A stretch of DNA of 64,000 nucleotides from Flavicella sp964230805 (GCA_964230805.1 CAXRIA010000006.1:30799-94798); one strand, 5' to 3'. Numbered from the stretch's first letter, positions 26,035-35,273 are shown. Notes: generated by a model from the letters alone, not told the origin. Numbers and translations: made by a program.

Positions 26035-26862
26035 ATGACAAGAAACGAGCTTATTGAACAAATCCGATTGAAAAAATCTTTCTTATGTATCGGTTTGGAT
26101 GTTGACATGACAAAAATCCCAAAGCACCTCCTTGAAACGGAAGATCCTATTTTTGAGTTCAACAAGAAAATTATTGATGCTACCCATCACCTGGCCGTTG
26201 CTTACAAACCCAATACCGCTTTTTACGAATGTTATGGTTTGGATGGATGGAAATCACTAAAAAAGACCATTCAATATTTGAATAAAAATTACCCTGAAAT
26301 ATTTACAATTGCCGACGCCAAACGAGGTGATATTGGAAATACATCAACCATGTATGCGAAAGCTTTTTTTGAAAACCTAAATTTCGATTCTGTCACAGTG
26401 GCTCCTTACATGGGAAGTGATTCTGTAGAACCCTTTTTAGCATTTGAAAACAAATTCACCATCATGCTTGCGTTAACCTCAAACCAAGGTGGACTCGACT
26501 TTCAAGCGCAATCATTGGTCTCTGAAGAGCAACTCTATCAAAATGTTTTGAAGCAATCCCTAACTTGGAAAAATAACGAACAACTCATGTATGTTGTGGG
26601 GGCCACAAAAGCATCGTACTTTAAAGACATTCGAAAAATTATTCCCCATCATTTTTTACTAGTTCCTGGTGTGGGGGCACAAGGCGGAAATTTGGAAGAT
26701 GTGTGCAAATTCGGATTGAATAAAGACATCGGCTTACTGATCAATTCCTCAAGAGGCATTATCTACGCCAGCCAAAAAGAAGATTTTGCTCAAATGGCTG
26801 CACAAAAAGCCCAAGAACTTCAAACAAAAATGGCTGCTATCATTTCTGAGCACGCACAGTAA
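26035..26862 (+). CDS. pyrF: Orotidine 5'-phosphate decarboxylase (long, PyrF2 type)
   Basis: 275 residues. It catalyses the last step of UMP synthesis. FLCIGLDVDMTKIP near residues 15-28 and the catalytic IADAKRGDIGNTSTMY identify the longer PyrF form. The C-terminal phosphate-binding VPGVGAQGGN and INSSRGIIYA complete the barrel. The start MTRNELIEQ at 26035 matches homologues. An ATG three codons earlier (26026) is possible. It is a single gene, convergent with msrA with only 5 bp between the stops. Confidence 0.95.
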   Translation: MTRNELIEQIRLKKSFLCIGLDVDMTKIPKHLLETEDPIFEFNKKIIDATHHLAVAYKPNTAFYECYGLDGWKSLKKTIQYLNKNYPEIFTIADAKRGDIGNTSTMYAKAFFENLNFDSVTVAPYMGSDSVEPFLAFENKFTIMLALTSNQGGLDFQAQSLVSEEQLYQNVLKQSLTWKNNEQLMYVVGATKASYFKDIRKIIPHHFLLVPGVGAQGGNLEDVCKFGLNKDIGLLINSSRGIIYASQKEDFAQMAAQKAQELQTKMAAIISEHAQ

Positions 26863-26867
26863 CGCAT

Positions 26868-27485
26868 TCAATCCTTTATCAGCGAAGGAAAAACCTTTTT
26901 AAAACGATTCAATCGAGGCAATGACACTTGCTGTATGTAGGGGTGGTTTGGATTGGATTTTTCAAAATTTTGATGATAGTCCTCTGCCCTGTAGAACTTT
27001 TTAAAAGGAACGATTTCGGTGACCATTTTGCCCTTGTAAACGGTCTTGTTTAAATGTGCAAACATCTGATTTGCAATCTCTTTTTCTTTTTCATTCTGAT
27101 AAAAAATAACAGAGCGATACACCGTTCCATAATCTGGACCTTGTCCAAAAGTGGTGGCGTCTTGGGATCCAAAATAAACCGCTACCAAGGAACGATAAGA
27201 AACCTCTGCTGGATTGTAATAAACGGCTACTGTTTCAGCATGACCGGTATTCCCTTTGCCCACCAAATGATACGTGGGGTTTTTCACATGACCACCAGAA
27301 TAACCTGAAATGGCTTCTTTTACTCCCTGAACACTCTCATAGATTGATTCAACACACCAAAAACAACCGCTCGCAAAATAAGCCACACGCAACGCATCTT
27401 TTTTAGACTCAGACAACGCATTTTGCGCGACAAGACTTGTCGAACAAAACAATAACAATAAAAGATACTTTGAAATTTTTATCAT
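26868..27485 (-). CDS. msrA: Peptide methionine sulfoxide reductase MsrA, probably exported
   Basis: 205 residues. It reduces methionine-S-sulfoxide in damaged proteins. A signal peptide at 1-21 (LLLLLFCSTSLVAQ) suggests envelope location. The catalytic block ASGCFWCVE has Cys41, with Cys44 as a possible second cysteine, then GYSGGHVKNPTYHLVGKGNTGHAE and the C-terminal YHQNFE. It is downstream of the E2 gene by 78 bp; co-transcription is possible. No MsrB domain is fused. Confidence 0.94.
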   Translation of the reverse strand: MIKISKYLLLLLFCSTSLVAQNALSESKKDALRVAYFASGCFWCVESIYESVQGVKEAISGYSGGHVKNPTYHLVGKGNTGHAETVAVYYNPAEVSYRSLVAVYFGSQDATTFGQGPDYGTVYRSVIFYQNEKEKEIANQMFAHLNKTVYKGKMVTEIVPFKKFYRAEDYHQNFEKSNPNHPYIQQVSLPRLNRFKKVFPSLIKD

Positions 27486-27563
27486 CTACTTAAACTGATG
27501 TGCTGATTGGGTCGAAATAAGTTTCTCAACCTAACAAAATGCTACAAAAAAAATGAAAAACCT

Positions 27564-28889
27564 TTAATAAGGCGCCTCTACCTCCCAAGCTTCTAAATAA
27601 TCCTTGATAAATTTAATAAACAAGCCTCCCAAAGCACCATTGATTACGCGATGATCGTACGAATGCGACAAAAACATTTTCTGACGAATCGCAATCACAT
27701 CTCCTTCAGGGGTCTCTAGCACAGCAGGGACTTTACGTATCGCGCCCAAAGCTAAAATCGCCGCTTCTGGCTGATTGATGATAGGCGTGCCAAACAAACT
27801 TCCAAATCCACCTACATTGGTAACGGTGTAGGTTCCACCTTGAATTTCATCGGGCTGTAATTTGTTTTCTTTCGCTCTCGAAGCAAGATCATTGACCATC
27901 TTTGCCATACCAATAAGATTCAATTCATCGGCATTGCGAATCACAGGGACAATCAAATTTCCATCACCCAAGGCTGCCGCCATTCCTAGATTGATGTTTT
28001 TCTTGATAACCACTTTCTTATCTCCGTCAAACGACAAGTTCACCAATGGGTACTTCTTAATAGCAGCAGCCACCGCCATCATAAAAACCGGGGTATAGGT
28101 TAACTTCTCCCCTTCTCTCTTTTGAAAGCCTTCTTTGGAATTGTTTCTCCATGCTACCAAATTGGTCACATCGACTTCAATAAAAGATTGTACATGTGCT
28201 GACTTTTGAACGGAATGAATCATATGATCAGAAATCATTTTACCCATTCGGCTGAGCTCAATAAGTTCGTCTTCTCCATTTACAGAAAGTGGAATCGCGT
28301 CTTTTTTTACGACCACTGGCTTGGCGGAAACTGAAATGTTCTGATCTTTCTTAAAAGACATTTCTTTGTTTCTGGTTTTCAAATACAGAAGGATGTCTGC
28401 CTTTGTCAATCTCCCATCCATCCCTGTGCCAGGAATCTGATCCAATTCCTCTTGATCGATGCCCTCTGTTGCCGCTATATTTCTCACCAACGGCGAGTAA
28501 AATCGGTCGGTATTTGCTATGTTTTGAGTGTTGACATTGCTGGTTGTTTCAATTGCTTTTGCCACTTGTTGCTCCACCTCTTCTAACACTTCAGGAACCA
28601 CCTCCAACTCGGCTGTATCAACCTCCGAAACACTTTCTTCTAATGCGCCATCTACTTCAATAATGGCCAATGTTTGCCCTACTTTTACAACTTCGTCTTT
28701 TTGAAATAAAATTTCAATCAGTTTCCCAGAAACCTCACTGGGCACATCAGAATCTACCTTATCTGTTGCAATTTCAACTACGGAATCATCTGCTTCAACA
28801 GTATCTCCTACTTCTTTTAACCAAGAGGTAATGGTCGCCTCTGCAACACTCTCCCCCATTTTTGGTAATTTCAGTTCAAATCTAGCCAT
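27564..28889 (-). CDS. Dihydrolipoamide acyltransferase, E2 of a 2-oxoacid dehydrogenase
   Basis: 441 residues. A lipoyl domain with lipoylated Lys44 (EIATDKVDSDV), a flexible linker, a peripheral-subunit-binding domain near 150-190 (YSPLVRNIAATEGID, GRLTKADILLYL), and the catalytic domain with HSYDHRVINGALGG near the C-terminus. The single lipoyl domain and context-free location suggest a branched-chain or general 2-oxoacid complex rather than pyruvate dehydrogenase, but substrate is not decided. The start MARFELKLPKMGES at 28889 is the normal lipoyl-domain start. An upstream ATG adds 22 unlikely residues. Confidence 0.92.
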   Translation of the reverse strand: MARFELKLPKMGESVAEATITSWLKEVGDTVEADDSVVEIATDKVDSDVPSEVSGKLIEILFQKDEVVKVGQTLAIIEVDGALEESVSEVDTAELEVVPEVLEEVEQQVAKAIETTSNVNTQNIANTDRFYSPLVRNIAATEGIDQEELDQIPGTGMDGRLTKADILLYLKTRNKEMSFKKDQNISVSAKPVVVKKDAIPLSVNGEDELIELSRMGKMISDHMIHSVQKSAHVQSFIEVDVTNLVAWRNNSKEGFQKREGEKLTYTPVFMMAVAAAIKKYPLVNLSFDGDKKVVIKKNINLGMAAALGDGNLIVPVIRNADELNLIGMAKMVNDLASRAKENKLQPDEIQGGTYTVTNVGGFGSLFGTPIINQPEAAILALGAIRKVPAVLETPEGDVIAIRQKMFLSHSYDHRVINGALGGLFIKFIKDYLEAWEVEAPY

Positions 28890-28956
28890 TCTATCGTATG
28901 TAAATCCGTATATTTTGTTTGATTTCTTTTTGAGCGTAGCTCTATAAAGCCGCATG

Positions 28957-28964
28957 CAAATTTA
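28957..28964 (-). promoter_or_regulatory. -7 box (TAAATTTG) of the E2 gene
   Basis: TAnnTTTG on the minus strand, 67 bp before the E2 start. Confidence 0.45.
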
Positions 28965-29034
28965 AGAAAATTCTATAGACTTCGGCGTTCTCACCACAGG
29001 AAGGATTCACTTATGGAAAAATTGGAAATTGAAA

Positions 29035-29499
29035 TCAATTACTTGTCAGAATATATCCATTTAAAGAGCTCGCAATCAGGAGCCAAAGAAAATAAGGAAG
29101 GATCAAAAGGGTATAATATCGCGTCACACTGAAAAATCGAAATAAAAAATAAGTGATGACAAATGTCAATGCCAATAATTCAAAAAAGGCGATTTCAACA
29201 AAATGCTGATTGAAAAACAAAAAATTCCAAAAAACATTCAAACACCATTGTATCGCATAAAGCAAAAGGATTTTTTTTTCAGGTTTGACAATAAATAGAT
29301 GTGACATGTAAGCAGCAAAACAAATCATAATACTGCTCCATGCCACACCAAAAACCCAACCAGGAGGCGTCCAAGGTGCCTTTTGTAAATCGGCATACCA
29401 TGAACTCGTTGGACCTCCATTCATTAAAAAAACACCCAAACCCAACGCAATGAAATTCAGTGCTAAAAAACCAACAAAAATCAAAATACTTCGTTTCAT
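29035..29499 (-). CDS. tspO: TspO/MBR family membrane protein
   Basis: 154 residues with five predicted membrane helices. The conserved loop WYADLQKAPWTPPGWVFGVAW (residues 34-54, TspO hallmark) and helix-3 WCLNVFWNFLFF are present. Family members bind porphyrins and are implicated in stress responses. Here it is the last gene of a three-gene leftward unit (Lacal_2735-like, DUF2452, tspO) and lies about 5 kb from the heme cluster, not in it. Confidence 0.93.
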   Translation of the reverse strand: MKRSILIFVGFLALNFIALGLGVFLMNGGPTSSWYADLQKAPWTPPGWVFGVAWSSIMICFAAYMSHLFIVKPEKKILLLYAIQWCLNVFWNFLFFNQHFVEIAFFELLALTFVITYFLFRFFSVTRYYTLLILPYFLWLLIASSLNGYILTSN

Positions 29500-29532
29500 T
29501 GTTTTTCTATTGTAAAATAAAAACTGCCGTTC

Positions 29533-29940
29533 TCACTTCTTGATCCAAACTTTGTTCTCATTGAGATAGAAAGCGCCCACAAAATCAAAATTGCACTCCT
29601 CCGGAGGAATGATGGATAGAAAATCACTTCCTGTTTTACTTCGATACAGGTAATACAGTTCTCCAACAACAGGTTCAAAATTAAACTTGGAGGCATACAC
29701 CAAATTGTTGTTTTCAAATTCCTCGGAAAAAGATTCAAAAGCTTCTTTTAAAGTTTGATATCGCGCCTTGAATTGAGAATTTACATGACGAATGTTCTTA
29801 CTTTTCCAAAGACCTGTATCCAACAGTTCTATTTTCGGAGCAGACAAATTTGTTCCATACGACTTCAAAGACGCATCGTATTTCTCAAGTTCCCTATTGT
29901 AAACTACTTGATCTGGAATTTTAGTCTTTGATTGTTTCAC
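29533..29940 (-). CDS. DUF2452 family protein
   Basis: 135 residues, soluble, no signal peptide. The N-terminal part SYGTNLSAPKIELLDTGLWK and the C-terminal GELYYLYRSKTGSDFLSIIPPEEC match the DUF2452 family, whose members look like small single-domain proteins with a GxxYxLY motif. Function unknown. It overlaps the preceding small gene by 20 bp and precedes tspO by 33 bp, so the three are one operon. Confidence 0.8.
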   Translation of the reverse strand: MKQSKTKIPDQVVYNRELEKYDASLKSYGTNLSAPKIELLDTGLWKSKNIRHVNSQFKARYQTLKEAFESFSEEFENNNLVYASKFNFEPVVGELYYLYRSKTGSDFLSIIPPEECNFDFVGAFYLNENKVWIKK

Positions 29941-30103
29941 CTCGTAATAAATCTATTTCTGCCAACACAGCTTCTGCCTCTGCATATTTTTTATCTCCTG
30001 CTGCCCTGCTCACTTTTGAAAGCTCAAACGTTTCTTCTGCCAATTTTTTATAACGCTCTTGCAGTACCTCTAATTTGCTCTTCTTTTTAAAAAATGAAAA
30101 CAT
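29921..30103 (-). CDS. Lacal_2735-type small helical protein
   Basis: 60 residues: MFSFFKKKSKLEVLQERYKK and then a charged helix containing AEETFELSKVSRAAGDKKYAEAE in two halves. I recognise it as the short conserved flavobacterial protein often annotated Lacal_2735 family. It is predicted to be a cytoplasmic two-helix protein of unknown function. It is the first gene of the unit, overlapping DUF2452 by 20 bp. Confidence 0.72.
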   Translation of the reverse strand: MFSFFKKKSKLEVLQERYKKLAEETFELSKVSRAAGDKKYAEAEAVLAEIDLLRGETIKD

Positions 30104-30211
30104 AAGATCTGGATTTTAAAAATTAATAACACAATTGACGAAAGCCTATTTTTTTGCACGACATTCGATCACAAATCACTTTCGACTTCCAAAATTCAAA
30201 TTTACTAATTT

Positions 30212-30241
30212 TGTTTAACATTTAAGTGTTTTTGTTAAACA
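30212..30241. promoter_or_regulatory. Inverted-repeat operator candidate upstream of the TetR gene
   Basis: TGTTTAAC (30212-30219) and GTTAAACA (30234-30241) form a perfect 8-bp inverted repeat with centres 22 bp apart. It covers the -33 side of the promoter whose -7 box is TATCTTTG (30250-30257). A TetR-type dimer site for autoregulation is the simplest reading. Confidence 0.55.
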
Positions 30242-30249
30242 TTTTGTTG

Positions 30250-30257
30250 TATCTTTG
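30250..30257 (+). promoter_or_regulatory. -7 box (TATCTTTG) of the TetR operon
   Basis: TAnnTTTG match 19 bp before the ATG. A second match, TAATTTTG at 30206-30213, lies upstream and could be an alternative promoter. Confidence 0.5.
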
Positions 30258-30276
30258 ATATAAAATTAAGTACACC

Positions 30277-30936
30277 ATGAAAAAACAAGAAGAAATCAAT
30301 AGGAATAGCATCGTATCCGCCTACATGAATACGGTACTTAGCACGGGCGAACCCCCAAAATCTGTTTATTTACTCGCCAAAGAAATGGACATCTCGGAAC
30401 GAGATTTTTACAAATTTTTTACATCTTTTGAAGAATTAGAGAAAAAAATATTTGTCGTTTTCTTTGAAGAAACTTTGAAACTTTTGAACGACAATGAGGA
30501 TTTCAAAGGTTATAACGCCACCAATAAAATTTTGAGTTTCTACTTTACTTTTATCGAAATTTTGACTGAAAACCGTTCTTTTGTTCAAACAACCATGGAC
30601 AAAGAAAAGAACGCACTTCGTCGGTTCAAGATTCTAGATGCCATGAAATCCCTCTTTTTTGATTTCGTAGGAGATCTAGAAATTGAAACACTGGACTTAA
30701 AACAGGAGCAACTAGAAAAACTTCAAGCAAAAAGCAAAGAACATCTTTTCTGGATTCAATTTTTAATGATCGTAAAATTTTGGCTCGAGGACACATCGCC
30801 ATCGTTTGAAAAAACAGACATTTTCATTGAAAAAACAGTGCATGCCAGTTTTGACGTGCTCAATGTAAAACCGATCCAAAGCTTTTTAGAACTGGGAAAA
30901 TTTTTATTTAAAGAAAAGGTAAACTTCAAAATGTAA
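30277..30936 (+). CDS. TetR-like transcriptional regulator
   Basis: 219 residues. The N-terminal HTH (about 10-55: NSIVSAYMNTVL, KSVYLLAKEMDISERDFYKFF) fits the TetR family, although less canonical than most. The C-terminal helical domain carries DTSPSFEKTDIFIEKTVHASFD, typical of the TetR C-terminal fold found in this lineage. It is first in an operon with an ABC1 kinase (4-bp gap), a flavin reductase and an SDR. The inverted repeat at its promoter suggests it represses its own operon. The ligand is unknown. Confidence 0.82.
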   Translation: MKKQEEINRNSIVSAYMNTVLSTGEPPKSVYLLAKEMDISERDFYKFFTSFEELEKKIFVVFFEETLKLLNDNEDFKGYNATNKILSFYFTFIEILTENRSFVQTTMDKEKNALRRFKILDAMKSLFFDFVGDLEIETLDLKQEQLEKLQAKSKEHLFWIQFLMIVKFWLEDTSPSFEKTDIFIEKTVHASFDVLNVKPIQSFLELGKFLFKEKVNFKM

Positions 30937-30940
30937 TTCT

Positions 30941-32254
30941 ATGAAGACGATTGACAGAATTCCTACGTCAAAAATACAACGCGCCTCCAAACTTGTTCAA
31001 ACGGGTGCAAAAGTTGGGGCGAACTACATAAAATTCTATGGGGAAAAACTGGTTGGCTCAGAAAAAGAAGCCAAAGAACGATTGAATGAAAACAATGCAG
31101 AAGCCATTTATGATGGCTTGAAAACCCTCAAAGGTAGTGCCCTGAAAGTTGCTCAAATGCTCAGCATGGAGAAAAACATCATGCCCCGTGCCTACGTAGA
31201 AAAATTCTCACTCTCTCAATTTTCTGTACCACCCATATCCCCCCCCTTGGTGGTAAAATCCTTTAAAAATTATTTTGGAAAACACCCAAATAGCATCTTT
31301 GACGAATTCGATCTCAACTCTGTAAATGCCGCGAGTATTGGCCAAGTTCATCGTGCCAAGAAAAATGGAGAAACATTGGCTGTAAAAATTCAATATCCAG
31401 GAGTTGCGCAAAGTATTTCGTCAGATTTGGCATTGGTCAAGCCCATTGCCTTGAAAATGTTCAACATCAAAGGTGAAGGCTCTGATCAGTATTTTAAAGA
31501 AGTAGAGAACAAATTGACGGAAGAAACGAACTACACCCTAGAGTTTGAACAAAGTCAAGAGATCTCAAAATCCTGTGCACATATTAAGAATTTAAAATTT
31601 CCAAAATATTACAAAGAACTTTCGTCTGATAAAATTTTAACGATGTCGTGGATGTACGGGGTTCATTTGTCAGAGTACACCGAAAAACCAAGGGTCCAAA
31701 ATACAGGTAACAAACTGGGTCAAGCGCTTTGGGACTTTTACATGTACCAAATGCACACCTTGAAGAAAGTACACGCCGATCCTCACCCTGGAAATTTTTT
31801 GGTGAGCCCAGAAGGTGAATTGATTGTCATTGATTTCGGCTGTATCAAAAGTATCCCCGATGATTTCTATATTCCTTATTTTGAACTTGCAAAAAAAGAA
31901 AACATTGAAAATCCTGAATATTTTCAAAAAAAACTATACGAATTAGAAATCCTAAGAGAAGATGACTCAGCTGAAGAAGTGCGTTTCTTTACCAATCTAT
32001 TCCACGAAATGTTGAGCCTCTTTACACAACCTTTCCAACAAAAAACGTTTGACTTCTCCGACGCTCATTTTTTCGGAAAAATTGCCGAACTCGGCACAAA
32101 ATACGCCAAGAGTGCAGAACTAAGAAAAATGAATGGCAACAGAGGTTCCAAACATTTTATTTATATTAACAGAACGTTCTTCGGGTTGTATAATTTATTA
32201 TTTGATCTGAAAGCAAACGAAATTAATATAAACACGTACAGCCCGAAATTATGA
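30941..32254 (+). CDS. ABC1/UbiB-family atypical kinase-like protein (AarF type)
   Basis: 437 residues. The ABC1 signature is visible: a KxGQ-like stretch GSALKVAQMLS near 65-75, the alanine-rich loop NAASIGQVHRAKK near 128-140, LAVKIQYPGV with the ATP lysine, and the catalytic HADPHPGNFL with metal-binding VIDFGC near 280-305. Relatives support ubiquinone or isoprenoid-lipid metabolism. Menaquinone-using flavobacteria still carry them, and the substrate here is unknown. It overlaps the flavin-reductase gene by 4 nt (ATGA). Confidence 0.88.
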   Translation: MKTIDRIPTSKIQRASKLVQTGAKVGANYIKFYGEKLVGSEKEAKERLNENNAEAIYDGLKTLKGSALKVAQMLSMEKNIMPRAYVEKFSLSQFSVPPISPPLVVKSFKNYFGKHPNSIFDEFDLNSVNAASIGQVHRAKKNGETLAVKIQYPGVAQSISSDLALVKPIALKMFNIKGEGSDQYFKEVENKLTEETNYTLEFEQSQEISKSCAHIKNLKFPKYYKELSSDKILTMSWMYGVHLSEYTEKPRVQNTGNKLGQALWDFYMYQMHTLKKVHADPHPGNFLVSPEGELIVIDFGCIKSIPDDFYIPYFELAKKENIENPEYFQKKLYELEILREDDSAEEVRFFTNLFHEMLSLFTQPFQQKTFDFSDAHFFGKIAELGTKYAKSAELRKMNGNRGSKHFIYINRTFFGLYNLLFDLKANEININTYSPKL

Positions 32255-32883
32255 TCTCATTTGACAAAGAAGCCATAGAAAACCTCACTTACGTCAAAAA
32301 AATAAACCTCGTCAACTCTGTAACAGGTTACAAATCAGCCAACTTGATTGGTACAAAATCTAAAACAGGCGTCACAAATGTGGCTGTTTTTAGCTCGGTT
32401 ACCCATTTTGGCTCAAATCCAGCGATACTCGGATTTGTATTACGTCCAACCACGGTTATTCGAAATACTTATGAAAACATCAAAGAAACCGGTGTTTTTA
32501 CGATAAATCCAATTTTCAAATCGAACATAAAAGACGCGCATCACACCTCTGCAAAGTACCCCAAAGACGTTTCGGAGTTCGACAAAACCTCGCTTGAAGA
32601 AGAATACAAAGACAATTGGGAAGCTCCCTTTGTAAAAAAAGCCCCCATACAAATGGCTATGGAATACCTTGAAGAGTATGAAATCAAAGCCAATGGAACG
32701 ATCTTAGTACTCGCTGAAATTAAAAAAATATACGTACGTGAAGATCTTCTTGAAGACGACTACTTGATCAATCTGACCAAAGGAGAAATTGCAGCGATCA
32801 ATGGTCTTGACACCTATGCTGTGCCAACCAACAATCTTCGATTGAGTTACCAAAGACCAAAAGAAAGCCGCTCTGACGAATAA
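32251..32883 (+). CDS. Flavin reductase-like FMN-binding protein
   Basis: 210 residues. It resembles the flavin reductase domain family (split barrel): NSVTGYKSANLIGTKSKTGVTNVAVFSSVTHFGS in two blocks is the FMN site, followed by ILGFVLRP and TGVFTINPIF. It probably reduces or binds FMN in the cytoplasm. It is the third gene of the TetR operon, with a 4-nt overlap upstream and 22 bp to the SDR downstream. Partner oxygenase not seen. Confidence 0.85.
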   Translation: MISFDKEAIENLTYVKKINLVNSVTGYKSANLIGTKSKTGVTNVAVFSSVTHFGSNPAILGFVLRPTTVIRNTYENIKETGVFTINPIFKSNIKDAHHTSAKYPKDVSEFDKTSLEEEYKDNWEAPFVKKAPIQMAMEYLEEYEIKANGTILVLAEIKKIYVREDLLEDDYLINLTKGEIAAINGLDTYAVPTNNLRLSYQRPKESRSDE

Positions 32884-32905
32884 TGGCAGACAAAGAAACA
32901 AACAT

Positions 32906-34327
32906 ATGAAAATTCTAATCACAGGCACAACCGGCTATATCGCCAAACGACTGATTCCTGTTTTGCTTTCCCAAAAGCACGAATTGGTTTGTTGTGTGCG
33001 TGATCTTGATAGAATTCCAGAGGATTATATTGAACATCCGCAAGTTCAATTTTTAGAAATTGACTTTTTAAACGACACCCAAGGCATTCCTATAGATACT
33101 GAAATTGAGGCAGCTTATTATCTGATACACTCGATGTCATCGAACAACACCAATTTTGATGACTTGGAAAAAACTTGTGCGGTCAATTTCAAAAAACTTG
33201 CTGAAAGGGCTAATATCAAGCAAGTGCTCTACCTAAGTGGCATCACAAATGACAAAGAATTGTCAAAACACTTGTCCTCAAGAAAACAAGTAGCACATGC
33301 GTTGATTTCTAAAAAATATGCCTTGACCACACTAAAAGCAGGAATCATCGTGGGAAGCGGAAGCGCTTCATTTGAAATCATCCGGGACCTTACTGAAAAA
33401 CTCCCTGTGATGATTACGCCCAAGTGGCTCAACACAAAAACACAACCCATTGGTATCACCAATGTGATTGAATTTCTTCAAAAATCACTCCTAAAAAAAG
33501 AGCTTTACAACCGTTCCTTTGACATCTACGGACCCGACATTTTGACCTACAAAAAGATGTTGTTGATCTTCGCAAAGAAAAGAGGACTGAAACGAACGAT
33601 TATTACGGTACCCGTAATGACTCCAAAACTCTCTTCCTACTGGTTGTACTTTGTAACCTCTACCTCATACAGGTTGGCTGCTTCATTGGTAGACAGCATG
33701 AAAATTGAAGTTGTTGCAAAAAAAAACAATGTAGCCAAACTATTAGACATACATCCCATTTCCTATGAAAAGGCGGTAGAAAGCGCTTTTGATGCCATTG
33801 CCCAAAACATTTTAATCTCCAGCTGGAAAGATTCTATGATTAGTGGGAACATGAGTAAAAAAGTATCCAAACACATCAATGTTCCACATTTTGGCTGTCT
33901 CAAAGACATCAAATCAAGTACGTTTCAAAGCCGAAAAAAAACACTCAATAAAATCTGGGCTTTGGGTGGAGAAAATGGTTGGTACCACCTGACAATTTTG
34001 TGGAAAATTCGAGGTTATATTGACAAACTTGTTGGAGGCATTGGATTGAGAAGAGGACGCACACATCCGACAAAACTTCAAACGGGTGATGTACTCGATT
34101 TTTGGCGTGTATTGTATGCGAGTAAAAAAGAGGGACGCCTATTGTTGTACGCAGAAATGAAATTGCCTGGCGAAGCATGGCTCGAATTTCGAATTGCAAA
34201 AAACAAATTGTACCAACGTGCCGTATTTAGACCAAAAGGCTTATGGGGCCGATTGTATTGGTATGCTGTACTCCCCTTTCACAGCTTGATTTTTAATGGA
34301 CTTATCAAGTCGATTACACGCCCCTAA
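32906..34327 (+). CDS. NAD(P)-binding SDR with C-terminal DUF2867 domain
   Basis: 473 residues. An atypical SDR/NmrA-like Rossmann domain begins at residue 1 with ILITGTTGYIAKRLIPVLL, and AYYLIHSMSSN and LYLSGITND follow. The C-terminal part from about 320 (WALGGENGWYHLTILWKIRGY, read in two blocks) is the DUF2867 domain. Related proteins are called epimerases or NADH-ubiquinone-like reductases, but no reaction is shown. It is the last gene of the operon. Its stop codon overlaps the hemF stop on the other strand by two bases. Confidence 0.85.
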   Translation: MKILITGTTGYIAKRLIPVLLSQKHELVCCVRDLDRIPEDYIEHPQVQFLEIDFLNDTQGIPIDTEIEAAYYLIHSMSSNNTNFDDLEKTCAVNFKKLAERANIKQVLYLSGITNDKELSKHLSSRKQVAHALISKKYALTTLKAGIIVGSGSASFEIIRDLTEKLPVMITPKWLNTKTQPIGITNVIEFLQKSLLKKELYNRSFDIYGPDILTYKKMLLIFAKKRGLKRTIITVPVMTPKLSSYWLYFVTSTSYRLAASLVDSMKIEVVAKKNNVAKLLDIHPISYEKAVESAFDAIAQNILISSWKDSMISGNMSKKVSKHINVPHFGCLKDIKSSTFQSRKKTLNKIWALGGENGWYHLTILWKIRGYIDKLVGGIGLRRGRTHPTKLQTGDVLDFWRVLYASKKEGRLLLYAEMKLPGEAWLEFRIAKNKLYQRAVFRPKGLWGRLYWYAVLPFHSLIFNGLIKSITRP

Positions 34328-35232
34328 GACGACAACCAATTTTTTGGATGCTTTAAAACAGCGACCAAGCGTGCCTCTTCGGAATCTTCAGCTGGCTCAT
34401 GACAATAATGCCATTGTACTTTGGGTGGCAAACTCATTAGTATAGACTCAATGCGACCGTTGGTTTTCAATCCGAACAACGTCCCTTTGTCATGTACCAA
34501 GTTAAATTCCACGTAACGCCCACGACGTACCTCTTGCCATTCTCTTTGAGCGGAGGTGTATGACAAATCCTTTCTTGCAGCTACAATTGGCACATAACTC
34601 TCTAAAAAACTATTTCCTATTTCGGTAACAAAATCATAACGATCTTGTAGAGAAAACGCTTCTGTTTCTTTCAAATAATCAAAAAACAAACCTCCGATAC
34701 CTCGCGCTTCATTTCTGTGGGCATTCCAAAAATAGGTGTCACAGCGTTTTTTATATTCCGGATAAAAGTCAGCTCCATGCTTGTCACATGCAGCCTTACA
34801 GACCGTATGAAAATGAATAGCATCCTCGTCAAACAAATAATAGGGAGTCAGATCTTGCCCCCCGCCGAACCACTGGGTAACTATTTCTCCCTGTTCATTA
34901 TACATCTCAAAATAACGCCAGTTTGCATGAACCGTAGGAACCATAGGATTTTTAGGGTGAAGCACTAATGAGAGTCCGCAAGCAAAAAAATTCCCTTCCT
35001 TTACGCCAAAATTATCTCGTAAAACTTGTGGCAATTCTCCTTCCACTGCTGAAATATTCACCCCCCCTTTTTCAAAAACATTCCCTTCCGAAATGACGCG
35101 TGTTCGTCCTCCTCCACCTTCAGGACGTTTCCATTTATCTTCCGTAAAAGTCGCGTGCCCATCAATTTCTTCTAACTTCGAAGTAATCCTGTCTTGTAAA
35201 TTCTGAATATACGCGTAAAATTGTTCTTTCAT
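34324..35232 (-). CDS. hemF: Oxygen-dependent coproporphyrinogen III oxidase
   Basis: 302 residues. It oxidatively decarboxylates coproporphyrinogen III to protoporphyrinogen IX using O2. GGGGRTRVISEGNVFEKGG, HPKNPMVPTVHANWRYFE and FGGGQDLTPYY are the HemF blocks, with the C-terminal FNLVHDKGTLFGLKT. It is the last gene of the leftward hem cluster, 41 bp after hemE. No HemN/HemW is nearby, which suits an aerobic organism. Confidence 0.97.
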   Translation of the reverse strand: MKEQFYAYIQNLQDRITSKLEEIDGHATFTEDKWKRPEGGGGRTRVISEGNVFEKGGVNISAVEGELPQVLRDNFGVKEGNFFACGLSLVLHPKNPMVPTVHANWRYFEMYNEQGEIVTQWFGGGQDLTPYYLFDEDAIHFHTVCKAACDKHGADFYPEYKKRCDTYFWNAHRNEARGIGGLFFDYLKETEAFSLQDRYDFVTEIGNSFLESYVPIVAARKDLSYTSAQREWQEVRRGRYVEFNLVHDKGTLFGLKTNGRIESILMSLPPKVQWHYCHEPAEDSEEARLVAVLKHPKNWLSS

Positions 35233-35273
35233 GTGCCCCTTTTCTTATCGTTTGGAAATATCAGGTTTAAAAA

